Origin: Streptomyces acidicola
GTDB lineage: Bacteria; Actinomycetota; Actinomycetes; Streptomycetales; Streptomycetaceae
Assembly: GCF_009377235.1 (NCBI RefSeq)
Contig: NZ_VMNX01000045.1
Span: 1 to 47,808 of the forward strand
Direction of reading: 5' to 3'
Length of the DNA: 47,808 bases
Shown one piece after another: positions 23,585 through 31,852 of this stretch (positions are counted from its first letter, which is position 1; every line of letters starts with the position of its first letter). Both the position numbers and the translations under genes were made by a program. The notes under the pieces are model-generated. The model was given only the letters and a program-made list of their open reading frames with translations, did no database searches and was not told the origin of the DNA.

Positions 23585-24514
23585 ATGAGAAGCATCCACC
23601 ACGGCGCTGCCTTCGGCCTGATCGCCGCGCTCTCGCTGACCGCGTGCGGCGGCGGGAACGACAGCGACAGCAATCCGCTGACGGGAGGCGACGGCGGTGA
23701 CGGCAAGTCCATCGTCGTCGGCTCGGCCAACTTTCCCGAGAGCCAACTGCTCGCCGAGATCTACGCCGAGGCCCTTGAGGCCAAGGGCCTGAAGGTGACG
23801 CGCAAGTTCGACATCGGCGCCCGTGAGGTCTACTACGACCAAGTGGTCAAGGGGGGCATCCAGGTCTTCCCGGAGTACAACGGCGCGCTGCTGGCGGTGG
23901 CGGTCGACAAGACGAGCACCGTGACCAGCACGGAGGACATCAACGCCGAACTGAAGAAGAAACTCCCGTCGGCGGTGACGATCCTGGACTCCGCCGAGGC
24001 CGAGGACAAGGACTCGGTCACGGTCACGGCCGAGACCGCCAAGAAGTACGACCTCAAGAGCATCGCCGACCTCAAGCCGGTGGCGGGGGACTGGACGATC
24101 GGTGCCGGCTCGGAGTTCAAGACCCGTATGCAGGGCGGGGTCGGTCTGAAGAAGATCTACGGCGTCGAGTTCGGGAAGTTCCAGCCGCTCGACGCGGGCT
24201 CCCAGAGCACCCTGCTGAAGCTGCTCAACTCGAACAAGGTGCAGGCCGCCAACATCTACACCACCGATCCCGCGATCATCGAGGACAGGCTGGTGGTACT
24301 GGAGGACCCGAAGAACCTCTACGCCTCACAGAACGTCACGCCCCTGATCTACAAGTCCGCGGTCAACGACAAGGCCAAGTCGGCGCTCAACGCGGTCTCG
24401 GCGGAGCTCACCACCCCGGACCTGCTGGAAATGATGAAGAAACTCGTCAACGACAAGGAGGACGCCGCCACGGTCGCGAAGGAGTGGCTGACGAAGGCCG
24501 GCCTTACGAGCTGA
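23585..24514 (+). CDS. Quaternary-amine-binding lipoprotein of the OpuC-type importer
   Basis: 309 residues with a lipoprotein signal ending in LTACGGG. The OpuAC-type domain begins KSIVVGSANFPESQLLAEIY and includes VYYDQVVKGGIQVFPEYNGA and DAGSQSTLLKLLNSNKVQAA. The family binds glycine betaine, choline, carnitine, proline betaine and, in EgtU-type relatives, ergothioneine; aromatic cage residues cannot be assigned without a structure. A GGGAAA lies about 8 bases before the ATG. It is the last gene of the operon, followed by a strong hairpin. Confidence 0.93.
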   Translation: MRSIHHGAAFGLIAALSLTACGGGNDSDSNPLTGGDGGDGKSIVVGSANFPESQLLAEIYAEALEAKGLKVTRKFDIGAREVYYDQVVKGGIQVFPEYNGALLAVAVDKTSTVTSTEDINAELKKKLPSAVTILDSAEAEDKDSVTVTAETAKKYDLKSIADLKPVAGDWTIGAGSEFKTRMQGGVGLKKIYGVEFGKFQPLDAGSQSTLLKLLNSNKVQAANIYTTDPAIIEDRLVVLEDPKNLYASQNVTPLIYKSAVNDKAKSALNAVSAELTTPDLLEMMKKLVNDKEDAATVAKEWLTKAGLTS

Positions 24515-24552
24515 CCGGTTCGGCCGATGTCCACACCGCAGGGGGACCTGAA

Positions 24553-24585
24553 CGGGCTCCGTCGGCCGGTCCGCGACGGAGCCCG
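24553..24585. terminator. Strong terminator hairpin after the OpuC-type operon
   Basis: CGGGCTCCGTCG (24553-24564) and CGACGGAGCCCG (24574-24585) form a perfect 12-bp stem with a 9-base loop. It lies between the convergent stops of the binding-protein gene and the S1 protease gene and can serve both directions. Confidence 0.85.
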
Positions 24586-24606
24586 CTCGTCCGTGATGAT
24601 GGAGGG

Positions 24607-25758
24607 TCAGGCGGTGTGCAGCGTCAGGCCGTAGCGGTTGAGGATCTCGTTGACGGGCTGGTACCAGGTCTCGCCGCCGGAGCTGCAGTTGCCCCAGCCG
24701 CCGGAGGTGACGCCCTGCGCCTGGTCGCCGCTGATGAAGGAGCCGCCGGAGTCACCGCCCTCGGCGCAGACGCTCGTCTTCGTCATCTGGTGGACGGCGC
24801 CCTGGCTGTAGTTGACCGTCTCGTTCTTGGCCAGGACGGCGCCGCAGCGCCAGTGCGTGGTGGAGCCGGAGCGGCAGATGGACGTACCGACGGGGGCTTC
24901 GTTGGAACCGCGGACGAGCTGGTCGGGGATGGTGCCCCAGCCCAGGACCACCGGTACGGTCCACCAGCCGCTGCCGACGTTCACCCAGGCGTAGTCGTTG
25001 TCAGGGAACGAAGACCCCTGGAAGTTGCCGACGTACGAGCGGTCCCAGCCGTACACCGCGGCACCGGCACCGCCGCAGTGCCCGGCGGTGACGAAGCCGC
25101 CGTGCACCGAGAAGCCTATGGAGCAGCGGACGTTGCCGGTGTAGTAGGGGTCGCCGCCCACGGTCCCGGCGGCGAAGGTCTGCGGTGCGGCGGGGGTCTG
25201 CTTCACGGTCACGGGGCCCGTCTGACGGGCTTGTGCCAGGAAGTCCTGGACATCGTTGTCATCCTGGCGGGCGGTGACGACGTTCACGACGACCTTGTTG
25301 GCCTTGGGGTCGACGTACCAGCTGCCGACACCGGCGGGCGCGGACAGGTCGTCGATGCGCGCCTTCGCCGCGTCGAGCTGCTGCGCGCTGTGCTTCACGA
25401 GGCGCACGGTCGCGCCGGTAGCGCGGATGGCCTCGGTGTCCGCGCTGCGGGTGACGGCGACAGTCAGCTTTCCGCTGTCGGCGTCGAACCACGAGCCGCC
25501 GTACGACGACCCGGCGGCACGCTTCGCCTTCCGCTCCACGGCCGTCGCGGTCTTCTCCGCGGCCAGGCGTGCCTCGGTCTGACTCCTGGTCAGGCCCAGA
25601 TCGCGCTGCATGGCGGAGAGGAGCTCGGGGGAGGCCGGCGCCTCGGCCGAGCGGGCCGGGGAGTCCGCGGCGGATGCGGGCAGGGTGCTCGCGGTGACCC
25701 AGGTGCCGAGCAAGAGGAGCGCGGACAGTCCGGTGCGCAGGGCTGTTGTGCGTCTCAA
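24607..25758 (-). CDS. Secreted S1-family (alpha-lytic/streptogrisin-type) serine protease precursor
   Basis: 383 residues from a TTG at 25758 with AAGGGG 8 bases upstream. A signal peptide (RTGLSALLLLGTWVTASTLP, ASAAD) is followed by a propeptide of the alpha-lytic protease type (about 40-195) and a mature domain starting near GTVGGDPYYTG. The catalytic triad is His227 (VTAGHC), Asp255 (DNDYAWV) and Ser338 (EGGDSGGS). It is an extracellular chymotrypsin-like endopeptidase that matures by self-cleavage. A perfect 14-bp palindrome of LacI/CebR type lies 51 bases upstream of the start, which suggests carbohydrate-responsive expression. Confidence 0.94.
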   Translation of the reverse strand: MRRTTALRTGLSALLLLGTWVTASTLPASAADSPARSAEAPASPELLSAMQRDLGLTRSQTEARLAAEKTATAVERKAKRAAGSSYGGSWFDADSGKLTVAVTRSADTEAIRATGATVRLVKHSAQQLDAAKARIDDLSAPAGVGSWYVDPKANKVVVNVVTARQDDNDVQDFLAQARQTGPVTVKQTPAAPQTFAAGTVGGDPYYTGNVRCSIGFSVHGGFVTAGHCGGAGAAVYGWDRSYVGNFQGSSFPDNDYAWVNVGSGWWTVPVVLGWGTIPDQLVRGSNEAPVGTSICRSGSTTHWRCGAVLAKNETVNYSQGAVHQMTKTSVCAEGGDSGGSFISGDQAQGVTSGGWGNCSSGGETWYQPVNEILNRYGLTLHTA

Positions 25759-25808
25759 GGGAGTGCCCCTTCGTTGTTCCAGCAGAGTGGGGGTGGAACA
25801 GCAGAGCT

Positions 25809-25822
25809 TGAGAGCGCTCTCA
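25809..25822. promoter_or_regulatory. LacI-type palindrome upstream of the S1 protease gene
   Basis: TGAGAGCGCTCTCA is a perfect 14-bp palindrome sharing the central GAGCGCTC with the CebR box (TGGGAGCGCTCCCA) found at 43669. The symmetric A/T for G/C change at position 3 could mean a weak CebR site or a site for another LacI-family repressor. Confidence 0.65.
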
Positions 25823-26122
25823 CTTGCATGCGGGGCAGAGCATAGCCGGGGCACACGGGAAGGTCCATGCCAATTACAGGCAATGAGTAGTGACGCGGTG
25901 AAGGGTCAACGTCCTTACGGGGCCCACCGGTTGCTCACGTGAACGAGTCCGCTGTCCGGCGTGGAGCGCGAGTTGCGGGGCTTCCGGGCGTCACGTCGCG
26001 GAGCTGGCCCAGGTGCTCCCGGTGGCGTACGGGGTCGGCTGCCTCAGCTCCGCGAGTGCTGAGGCGCCTGTGTGGGGTGCCCGCCCGCGCACCCGCTCCC
26101 GATGTCTGTCCGTCGGCGCTGT
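25823..26122. other. Stretch without a convincing gene
   Basis: Between the protease promoter palindrome and the PEBP gene stop. Short open frames on both strands have no ribosome-binding site, no recognisable domain and no family-like motif. I see no repeats or hairpins worth calling here. Confidence 0.6.
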
Positions 26123-26575
26123 TCAGCGCTGGTAGAGCCCCACGAGGGTGCCGCTCGCGAGCTGTCGCTTCTCGATGATCCGATGCACCTGGTCGGCGCT
26201 GGGTGCGTCGGGGAGCACGCACGGTTCCGAAAGGGCGTAGAGGCGGAAGAAGTAGCGGTGCGCTTTGTCTCCAGGAGGCGGATGTGGTCCGTCCCAGCCG
26301 TGGTCTCCGAAGCCGTTGACGAGTTCGGTGCCGCCGGGCGGGATGTGCCCCGCGTCCACACCGTCGCTGTGGGGGTCGATGCCCACCACGATCCAGTGCG
26401 CGAAGGTGCCCGATGGTGCGTCCGGATCCTCGCACATGAGCAGCAGTTCGGCCGCGTCGTCCGGTGCGCCGCTCCATGTCAGCGGCGGGGACATGTTCTC
26501 GCCCTCGTAGGCGTACCGCCGCGTGATGAAGGAGTGATCGTTGAATGCATTGCTGGTGAGGTCGATGTCAGTCAT
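26123..26575 (-). CDS. YbhB/YbcL family (PEBP, Raf kinase inhibitor-like) protein
   Basis: 150 residues from ATG 26575. The PEBP pattern is clear: YEGENMSPPLTWSG, CEDPDAPSGTFAHWIVVGID (ligand-pocket DPDAP and HW), then HRYFFRLYAL. Bacterial members are small cytoplasmic proteins of unknown role; it has no signal peptide. It is a single gene, divergent from the PL9 lyase gene, whose promoter palindrome lies in the 153-base gap. Confidence 0.9.
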   Translation of the reverse strand: MTDIDLTSNAFNDHSFITRRYAYEGENMSPPLTWSGAPDDAAELLLMCEDPDAPSGTFAHWIVVGIDPHSDGVDAGHIPPGGTELVNGFGDHGWDGPHPPPGDKAHRYFFRLYALSEPCVLPDAPSADQVHRIIEKRQLASGTLVGLYQR

Positions 26576-26679
26576 GTGGCCCGAGGTACCCGCATCGGCC
26601 AGGCGTACCCGCCCTCCGGTGCTGGTGACCGGGATGCCCATTGACGTGCCCACGGCGAAGTCTTAGTGTCCGGCGCAGA

Positions 26680-26687
26680 AAGCGCTT
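26680..26687. promoter_or_regulatory. LacI-like half-symmetric site upstream of the PL9 gene
   Basis: AAGCGCTT sits in the context CAGAAAGCGCTTACC, 42 bases before the lyase ATG. The 8-bp core is perfect and the outer bases are partly symmetric, the general form of LacI-family operators on polysaccharide-utilisation genes. Statistical support is weak because the site is short. Confidence 0.4.
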
Positions 26688-26728
26688 ACCCGTAGGCTCG
26701 CAGTAAGCCGACCACCCGGAGACGACCG

Positions 26729-27943
26729 ATGCGTCCGAAGCCCGGCACCTTCACCGCGCACTCAGCCACGGCAGCCCTGCTGAGCCTTGCGGCCACCACG
26801 CTCGTCGCCCTGCCGGGCGTCACGGCGCACGCGGCGTCGCCCTTGGCGAACACCCTGTACGTGGCGACGAACGGGAACGACAGCGACTCGGGGACGCTGT
26901 CGGCACCGCTCAAGACGATTCAGCGGGCAGTGGACCTGGCACAGCCGGGATCCACGATCCTGATCCGCGGCGGCACCTACGCGCCGACCACGAACATCCA
27001 GCTGCTGAAGAGCGGTACGGCGAGCGAGCCGATCACGATGAGCAACTACAACGGCGAACGCGTCGTCATCGACGGGGAGGGCATGCCGTACACCCCCGGA
27101 GAGGTGGGTTCCACCATCCCCCGCGCCCAACGCGGCGCGATCCACATCGAGGGCGAGCACTGGAGGCTCTCCGGGCTGGAGATCGTCCACGGGCCCTACG
27201 GGGTCTTCGGCGTGGACACCAGCAGCAACGTCTTCGACCGACTCGTCACCAGGGACAACTACGAGTCGGGCCTGCACCTTCAGGGCGCGTCCAGCGAGAA
27301 CCAGATCGTCAACCTGGACAGCTACGGCAACCGCGACCCGCGCAAGAACGGGGAGAGCGCCGACGGTCTGGCCATCAAGGAGGGCTCCGGCAGCGGCAAC
27401 GTCGTACGCGGCGCCCGGTTGTGGAACAACTCCGACGACGGGCTGGACTTCTGGATGTTCGACGCGTCACCCATCCTCGTCGAGAACAGCTTCGCCTGGG
27501 GCAACGGGTTCAACCGGTGGAACCTGCCCGACTTCACCGGTGACGGCAACGGGTTCAAGATGGGCGGCAACGGTGTGGCGGCCGACCACACCGTGCGCAA
27601 CAGCATCGCCTGGGACAACTCCGCCGGCGGCTTCGTCGACAACAACAACCCCGGTCGGATGAAGATCGACCGCTGTACGGCGTGGCGCAATCCGAAGACC
27701 GGATTCAACTTCAGCCGCTCCTCCAGCACCCTGACGAAGAACCTGGCAGTGGCCAACGGCATCGACGCCTCGCTGGGCTCCACCTCCACGGGCAGCGGCA
27801 ACTCCTGGGACCTCGGCGGCACATGGTCGTTCGTGAGCACCGACCCGAGCACGATCACCGGACCCAGGGCGGCCGACGGCTCCGTCCCGCCCTCCACGTT
27901 CCTGCGCCCTGGCAACGGCGCGGACCTCGGGGCACGGATCTGA
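26729..27943 (+). CDS. Secreted polysaccharide lyase family 9 (pectate lyase-like, beta-helix)
   Basis: 404 residues with a signal peptide (TAALLSLAATTLVALPG, AHAAS). The beginning LYVATNGNDSDSGTLSAPLK, IQRAVDLAQPGSTILIRGG is the PL9/PelX N-terminal pattern. The active-site region follows as SADGLAIKEGSGSGNVVRGA and NNSDDGLDFWMF, with WNLPDFTGDGNGFKMGGNG, all characteristic of PL9 right-handed beta-helix lyases. It cleaves pectate or a related uronan by beta-elimination, probably with Ca2+. No binding module is attached. It ends 117 bases before a convergent gene; CTGAC repeats follow the stop. Confidence 0.9.
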   Translation: MRPKPGTFTAHSATAALLSLAATTLVALPGVTAHAASPLANTLYVATNGNDSDSGTLSAPLKTIQRAVDLAQPGSTILIRGGTYAPTTNIQLLKSGTASEPITMSNYNGERVVIDGEGMPYTPGEVGSTIPRAQRGAIHIEGEHWRLSGLEIVHGPYGVFGVDTSSNVFDRLVTRDNYESGLHLQGASSENQIVNLDSYGNRDPRKNGESADGLAIKEGSGSGNVVRGARLWNNSDDGLDFWMFDASPILVENSFAWGNGFNRWNLPDFTGDGNGFKMGGNGVAADHTVRNSIAWDNSAGGFVDNNNPGRMKIDRCTAWRNPKTGFNFSRSSSTLTKNLAVANGIDASLGSTSTGSGNSWDLGGTWSFVSTDPSTITGPRAADGSVPPSTFLRPGNGADLGARI

Positions 27944-28060
27944 CCTGACCTGACCTGAGCCGGCCCGGCCCGATCCGGGTGATCTCCGAGGCCGCCGCCG
28001 CCGGAGGTGACGCGGACACAGCCCTTGAAACTGCGCAACGCGTCCCGCCCCGGGTCCGCC

Positions 28061-29911
28061 CTACTCCTCCGGCAGCGAGCGCAGCACCGCCTGGGCGATG
28101 GCGTCCGCCTGGCGGAACATGTCCGCGTTGGCGTGGGCCCGCGCGCCGATCGCAGTGTTCCAGTGGATCCCCTCCGTGGGGATGCCGAACGCGTACAGCC
28201 CCCGGTTCGGGCGCCCGTCCGTGCGGCGCACCCGCAACTCGGGCAGTTCCACGTCCACCGCTCCGGTCGCCTCCGGCGCGTCCGCGCCTCCCGCGACATG
28301 CGGGCGGGCCAGGCCCGAGACGAGCAGGCCACGCAGCAAGGGGTCCGCGGTGCTCGCCAGGTCCGCGCCCGGCAGCCAGGCGTCGAGCAGTGCGTGGGTC
28401 GTCGCCGCCGGCCCGCCGGTGGTCGGGGAGACCGCGTGGAATCGGCTCTCCCCCCGGTCGACGGTGACGGTCGGCCGGGCGCCCAGGAACTCCACGACCC
28501 CCGCCTCGTGGAGGGCGATCAGCTCGGCGATCCGCAGCGCCGGAGGCCCGCTCGACAGATGCGCGCCGAACGCCCGGAACCAGGACAGCTCGCGGTGCGA
28601 GGGACCCGTCAGCACACCGGAGATGACGATCCGCCGCACCTGCCCCTTGACCGCCGCCACCGCGCCGGCCGCCGCCTTCAGCGGGCTCCGCCCGGGATCC
28701 CGGGCCGCTTCCAGGTCCTCGCGCAGCCGCTCGGCGAGCCAGCCTCCGAAGGCCGTCCGGTCGGCGAACCGCAGCCCGGCCAGCGGCCGGTCGAGCGCCA
28801 GCAGGTCGAAGCGGTCCGCCGGGTCTGGCACTTCCCGGTCGAGCAGGTCCGTCCACTGCTCCGACCCGTGCTCCACGGCCGCGTACCGCTCCAGGAAGCC
28901 GGGCGTTCGCACGGCGTCCGGGCGGACCGCCAGCAGCGCCCGGTACCAGGCCGCCCCCGCTTCCTTGGCGATCAGCGGCCAGACCTCCGCCATGAACCCG
29001 ACGGTGCCGGGCTCCCGCGAGGTCAGGCGTTCGACGGTCGCGCCGTCGAAGTGGCGCAACGTGTGACCCTCAGGCATCCGGCCGGGCGCCTGGCCCCGGG
29101 CCAGATAGGGCACGCCCCGGCCCGAGCCGACGATCAGCCGTGGTTCGCGCCCGGACGGCCGGTAGCGCAGCCGTCCGCCAACGGTCGTGAACCGCCCGCC
29201 CCGGCCGTGCGTGAGCAGCGCCATGTGGTCGAAGAAGTTGAGTGCGAGACCGCGTACGAGCACCGGTTCGCCCGGCGGCAGCAGATCCAGCGGTGCCTCG
29301 TGGGGCTGCCCCGGAGGGACGTACACCAGCCCCGACTCGCGGGCCGCCGCAGCGAGTTCCAGCTGCTCCGGGGCAGGACGCCGGTCGGTGTGGCCGGTGG
29401 CGAGGACCACCGCGTCCACGACCAGCGCGCTGCCGTCGTCCAGCCCGAGCCGCAGCCGGCCGGCCCCTCCCCCGCTGTCCCCGCTCTCCTCGTCGAGCGC
29501 GACGGCCCGTGCGGGATGGTGGACGACCTGGATGCCCGGCGCGGCCAACGCCACGATGCGCTCATGCGCCCACACCAGATAGCGGCCCATCTCGGCCCGC
29601 CCGGGATGGTCCCAGGGCGCCAGGTCCGGAGCGTGGTCGCGGGCCCAGTCCAGGAAGGCGGGCCCGGTGGTGGCCGGACCGGCCATCCGTACGCTGCTGT
29701 CGGGGAACGCGGTGGCGTGCCCGGCGAGGGTGTTCATCAGCAGGTGCTCGGGCTGTCCCGGGTGCCACACACGGCCGGCGCCGGGCGACCGGGGCTCGAC
29801 GACATGCAGTCGGGCCGCCCGGTGGCCGAGGCCCGCGATCAGCCGCTCCAGTACGGCGGTGCCGCGCGGCCCGGCCCCGACGACCGCGATGTGCGCCGTA
29901 CGCCCGGTCAC
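28061..29911 (-). CDS. FAD/NAD(P)-binding protein (NAD_binding_9 family)
   Basis: 616 residues. The N-terminal dinucleotide-binding motif is HIAVVGAGPRGTAVLERL, with EPRSPGAGRVWHPGQPEHLL, MNTL and VDAVVLATGHTDRRP following, as in the HpaO-like FAD-NAD(P)-binding family. The second half is a less conserved helical domain. The reaction is unknown; the family contains putative flavin oxidases or hydroxylases. The GTG start overlaps the dipeptidase stop (GTGA), making it the last gene of the seven-gene operon that begins at 36195. No signal peptide is present. Confidence 0.88.
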   Translation of the reverse strand: MTGRTAHIAVVGAGPRGTAVLERLIAGLGHRAARLHVVEPRSPGAGRVWHPGQPEHLLMNTLAGHATAFPDSSVRMAGPATTGPAFLDWARDHAPDLAPWDHPGRAEMGRYLVWAHERIVALAAPGIQVVHHPARAVALDEESGDSGGGAGRLRLGLDDGSALVVDAVVLATGHTDRRPAPEQLELAAAARESGLVYVPPGQPHEAPLDLLPPGEPVLVRGLALNFFDHMALLTHGRGGRFTTVGGRLRYRPSGREPRLIVGSGRGVPYLARGQAPGRMPEGHTLRHFDGATVERLTSREPGTVGFMAEVWPLIAKEAGAAWYRALLAVRPDAVRTPGFLERYAAVEHGSEQWTDLLDREVPDPADRFDLLALDRPLAGLRFADRTAFGGWLAERLREDLEAARDPGRSPLKAAAGAVAAVKGQVRRIVISGVLTGPSHRELSWFRAFGAHLSSGPPALRIAELIALHEAGVVEFLGARPTVTVDRGESRFHAVSPTTGGPAATTHALLDAWLPGADLASTADPLLRGLLVSGLARPHVAGGADAPEATGAVDVELPELRVRRTDGRPNRGLYAFGIPTEGIHWNTAIGARAHANADMFRQADAIAQAVLRSLPEE

Positions 29912-30930
29912 GCCGCCGTGTCCCAGATGTCGGCCAGGACACGCTGGAGGTTGCCGCCGAGGACCTTGACGACGTCCTCCGCGCTGTAGCCGCGGCCCAC
30001 CAACAGCTCGGTGATCACCGGCAGGTCGGCGGGGGTGCCCATGCCCTCGGGGTGGATGCGGTCCAGGTCGAGGTCCTCGCCGACGATGGGGATCTCGGGG
30101 TAGAGCCGGCGGACCCGCGCCATGCCCTCGCGGGAGTACTTGCGCTCGTCACCGACGTCGGTGCCGACGATGACGTGGTCGATGCCGACCAGCTCGACCA
30201 GATAGTCGATGTTGTCGGCGAACACCTGCGCGCTCGGCCGGCGGGTCAGACCGTCCTTGTCCAGGAACCCGGACTTGGAGGCGAGCCCGAAGACCCCACC
30301 GCGCGCGGCCAGTTCCCGTACGACGACGTCGCTCTTGTTGCGCGGGCTGTCCACGAAGTGGGTCAGCCCCGCATGGGTGACCAGGACCGGCTTGTCGGAC
30401 AGTTCGATGGTCTCCAGCGTGGAGCGCTCACCGGTGTGCGACAGGTCCAGGGCGACGCCGAGCGCGTTGCACTCCTTGACCAGGGAGCGGCCGAATCGGC
30501 TCAGACCGCCGTTGGCCGTCTCACCGCTGCCGTCGCCCGCGTAGTTCCGGTTCTGGTAGGTGAGCCCCATGAAGCGCAGGCCCATCTGGTGGAAGGCCGC
30601 CAGCCGCCACAGGTCGTCGCCGACCGGCTTGCTGTCCTCGAACCCGGCGAACCAGGCGACGGAGCCCTCGGCCTTGGCGCGGGCCACGTCCTGAAGGCCG
30701 AACGCCTGGAAGACCCGCCCGTCCGTCTCGGCCAGCCGTCGCTGCCAGCCGACGAGGGCCGCGGCCGCCGCGTCGTAGTCCTGGGAGATGGACACCGCGT
30801 GGTTGAGCGCCGTCACGCCGGAGGCGGCGAGCTTGCCGAGATAGGTCTCGTCGGCCCACGCCAGCGGGGTGCAGTCGAGGGCGTTGAAGACCACGCTGTC
30901 GCGGTGGAGGGTGGCGGGATCGAGGGGCAC
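29908..30930 (-). CDS. M19 membrane-dipeptidase-family protein with altered metal site
   Basis: 340 residues from a GTG with AAGGAG at 8 bases spacing. M19 landmarks are present: GLTYQNRNYAGDG, ALDLSHTGERSTLETI (His of DLSH), VLVTHAGLTHF (His of VTHAG), VIVGTDVGDE and VLGGNLQRVL. The N-terminal metal ligands normally seen as DGHND are replaced by FNALDCTPL, so one zinc His is missing, while the bridging-Glu region is FAGFEDSKP. It belongs to a divergent M19 subgroup whose substrate is probably not a simple dipeptide. It is coupled to the FAD protein gene downstream. Confidence 0.87.
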   Translation of the reverse strand: MPLDPATLHRDSVVFNALDCTPLAWADETYLGKLAASGVTALNHAVSISQDYDAAAAALVGWQRRLAETDGRVFQAFGLQDVARAKAEGSVAWFAGFEDSKPVGDDLWRLAAFHQMGLRFMGLTYQNRNYAGDGSGETANGGLSRFGRSLVKECNALGVALDLSHTGERSTLETIELSDKPVLVTHAGLTHFVDSPRNKSDVVVRELAARGGVFGLASKSGFLDKDGLTRRPSAQVFADNIDYLVELVGIDHVIVGTDVGDERKYSREGMARVRRLYPEIPIVGEDLDLDRIHPEGMGTPADLPVITELLVGRGYSAEDVVKVLGGNLQRVLADIWDTAA

Positions 30931-30950
30931 GGGGGAACTCCTTGGCACAG

Positions 30951-31004
30951 AGCGGTACTACCGAGCGGTACATGGGCGGTAGTTGGGCGGTACAGGGGCG
31001 ATAC
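30951..31004. repeat. Short-period repeats (AGCGGTAC/GGCGGTAC-like) inside the operon
   Basis: Five related 8-mers, AGCGGTAC, AGCGGTAC, GGCGGTAG, GGCGGTAC and GGCGATAC, start at 30951, 30964, 30975, 30986 and 30997. The spacing is 13 and then exactly 11 bases. They fill the only sizeable gap within the operon, between the last permease and the dipeptidase gene. Confidence 0.65.
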
Positions 31005-31024
31005 AGGGGTGATTTCCGGGAGGG

Positions 31025-31852
31025 TCAGCCGGAGCGCAGCGAACGGCGCAGGCCGAGGCCGCGCTCGACGAGCACGACCACGACGACGGACAGCAGGACG
31101 AGCAGCACCGACAGCGAGGCGATCGAAGGATCACTGCGGTACTCGACGTACTGGAGTACGGCGACCGGCAGGGGCACGGTGTTCTGCCCGGACACGAAGA
31201 GCGAGATCACCGTCTCGTCGAAGGACAGCAGGAAGGCGATGACACCTCCGGACAGCAGCCCCGACCGGATGGCGGGGAGCGTGATCCGGCGGAACGCCGT
31301 GAAGCCGCTCGCCCCGAGGGTCCGGGCGGCCTCCTCCGCGCGCGGGTCGGCCGACATCAGGGCCGCCGACACGGTGCGTACGACGTAGGGCACCGTCACG
31401 CCGAGGTGGGCCAGGATCAGCCCCCAGTACGTGTCGGTCAGCGGGATCGGCGCAAGGATCAGCAGCAGCGCGAGGCCGAGCACGATGTGCGGCACCAGCA
31501 GCGGCGACAGGAAGGCCGCCTCGATCGCGGACCGGCCCCGGAACCGCAGCCGGGTGAGCGCCAGCGCGGCCGGCACCCCCGCGATCATGGCGAGCAGCGC
31601 GGTCACCGCGGCCGTGACACCGCTGACCTGGATACCCAGGCGGAACGACTCGTTGGCGAACACCTGTCCGTAGGCGTCGAAGGTGAACCCCTGCGGCGGG
31701 AACCGCAGATAGGTCGCGTCGTCGAACGACTCCACCAGCACCACGAGGATCGGGGCGAGCAGGAAGAGATAGAGGGCGACGAGGACGGCCGCCCACCCGG
31801 CCCGGCCCAGCCGGTGGGCCCACGGCATCCGGCCCGTGCGGCGTACGGTCAT
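31025..31852 (-). CDS. PotC-type ABC transporter permease
   Basis: 275 residues with six membrane segments (first at about 19-40). The EAA loop is PRAEEAARTLGASGFTAFRR and the end FLLSFDETVISLFVSGQN is typical of spermidine/putrescine (PotC/YdcV) and related permeases. It is coupled to the preceding permease by an ATGA overlap. Confidence 0.92.
   Translation of the reverse strand: MTVRRTGRMPWAHRLGRAGWAAVLVALYLFLLAPILVVLVESFDDATYLRFPPQGFTFDAYGQVFANESFRLGIQVSGVTAAVTALLAMIAGVPAALALTRLRFRGRSAIEAAFLSPLLVPHIVLGLALLLILAPIPLTDTYWGLILAHLGVTVPYVVRTVSAALMSADPRAEEAARTLGASGFTAFRRITLPAIRSGLLSGGVIAFLLSFDETVISLFVSGQNTVPLPVAVLQYVEYRSDPSIASLSVLLVLLSVVVVVLVERGLGLRRSLRSG

Noticed and set aside
25935..26477. Leftward frame of 180 codons overlapping the PEBP gene
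   Set aside because: Arg/Gly/His-rich translation without motifs; the PEBP gene in the other frame is well conserved.
27943..27962. CTGAC tandem repeats after the PL9 stop codon as a terminator or repeat element
   Set aside because: Only three short copies and no stable hairpin with a clear role.
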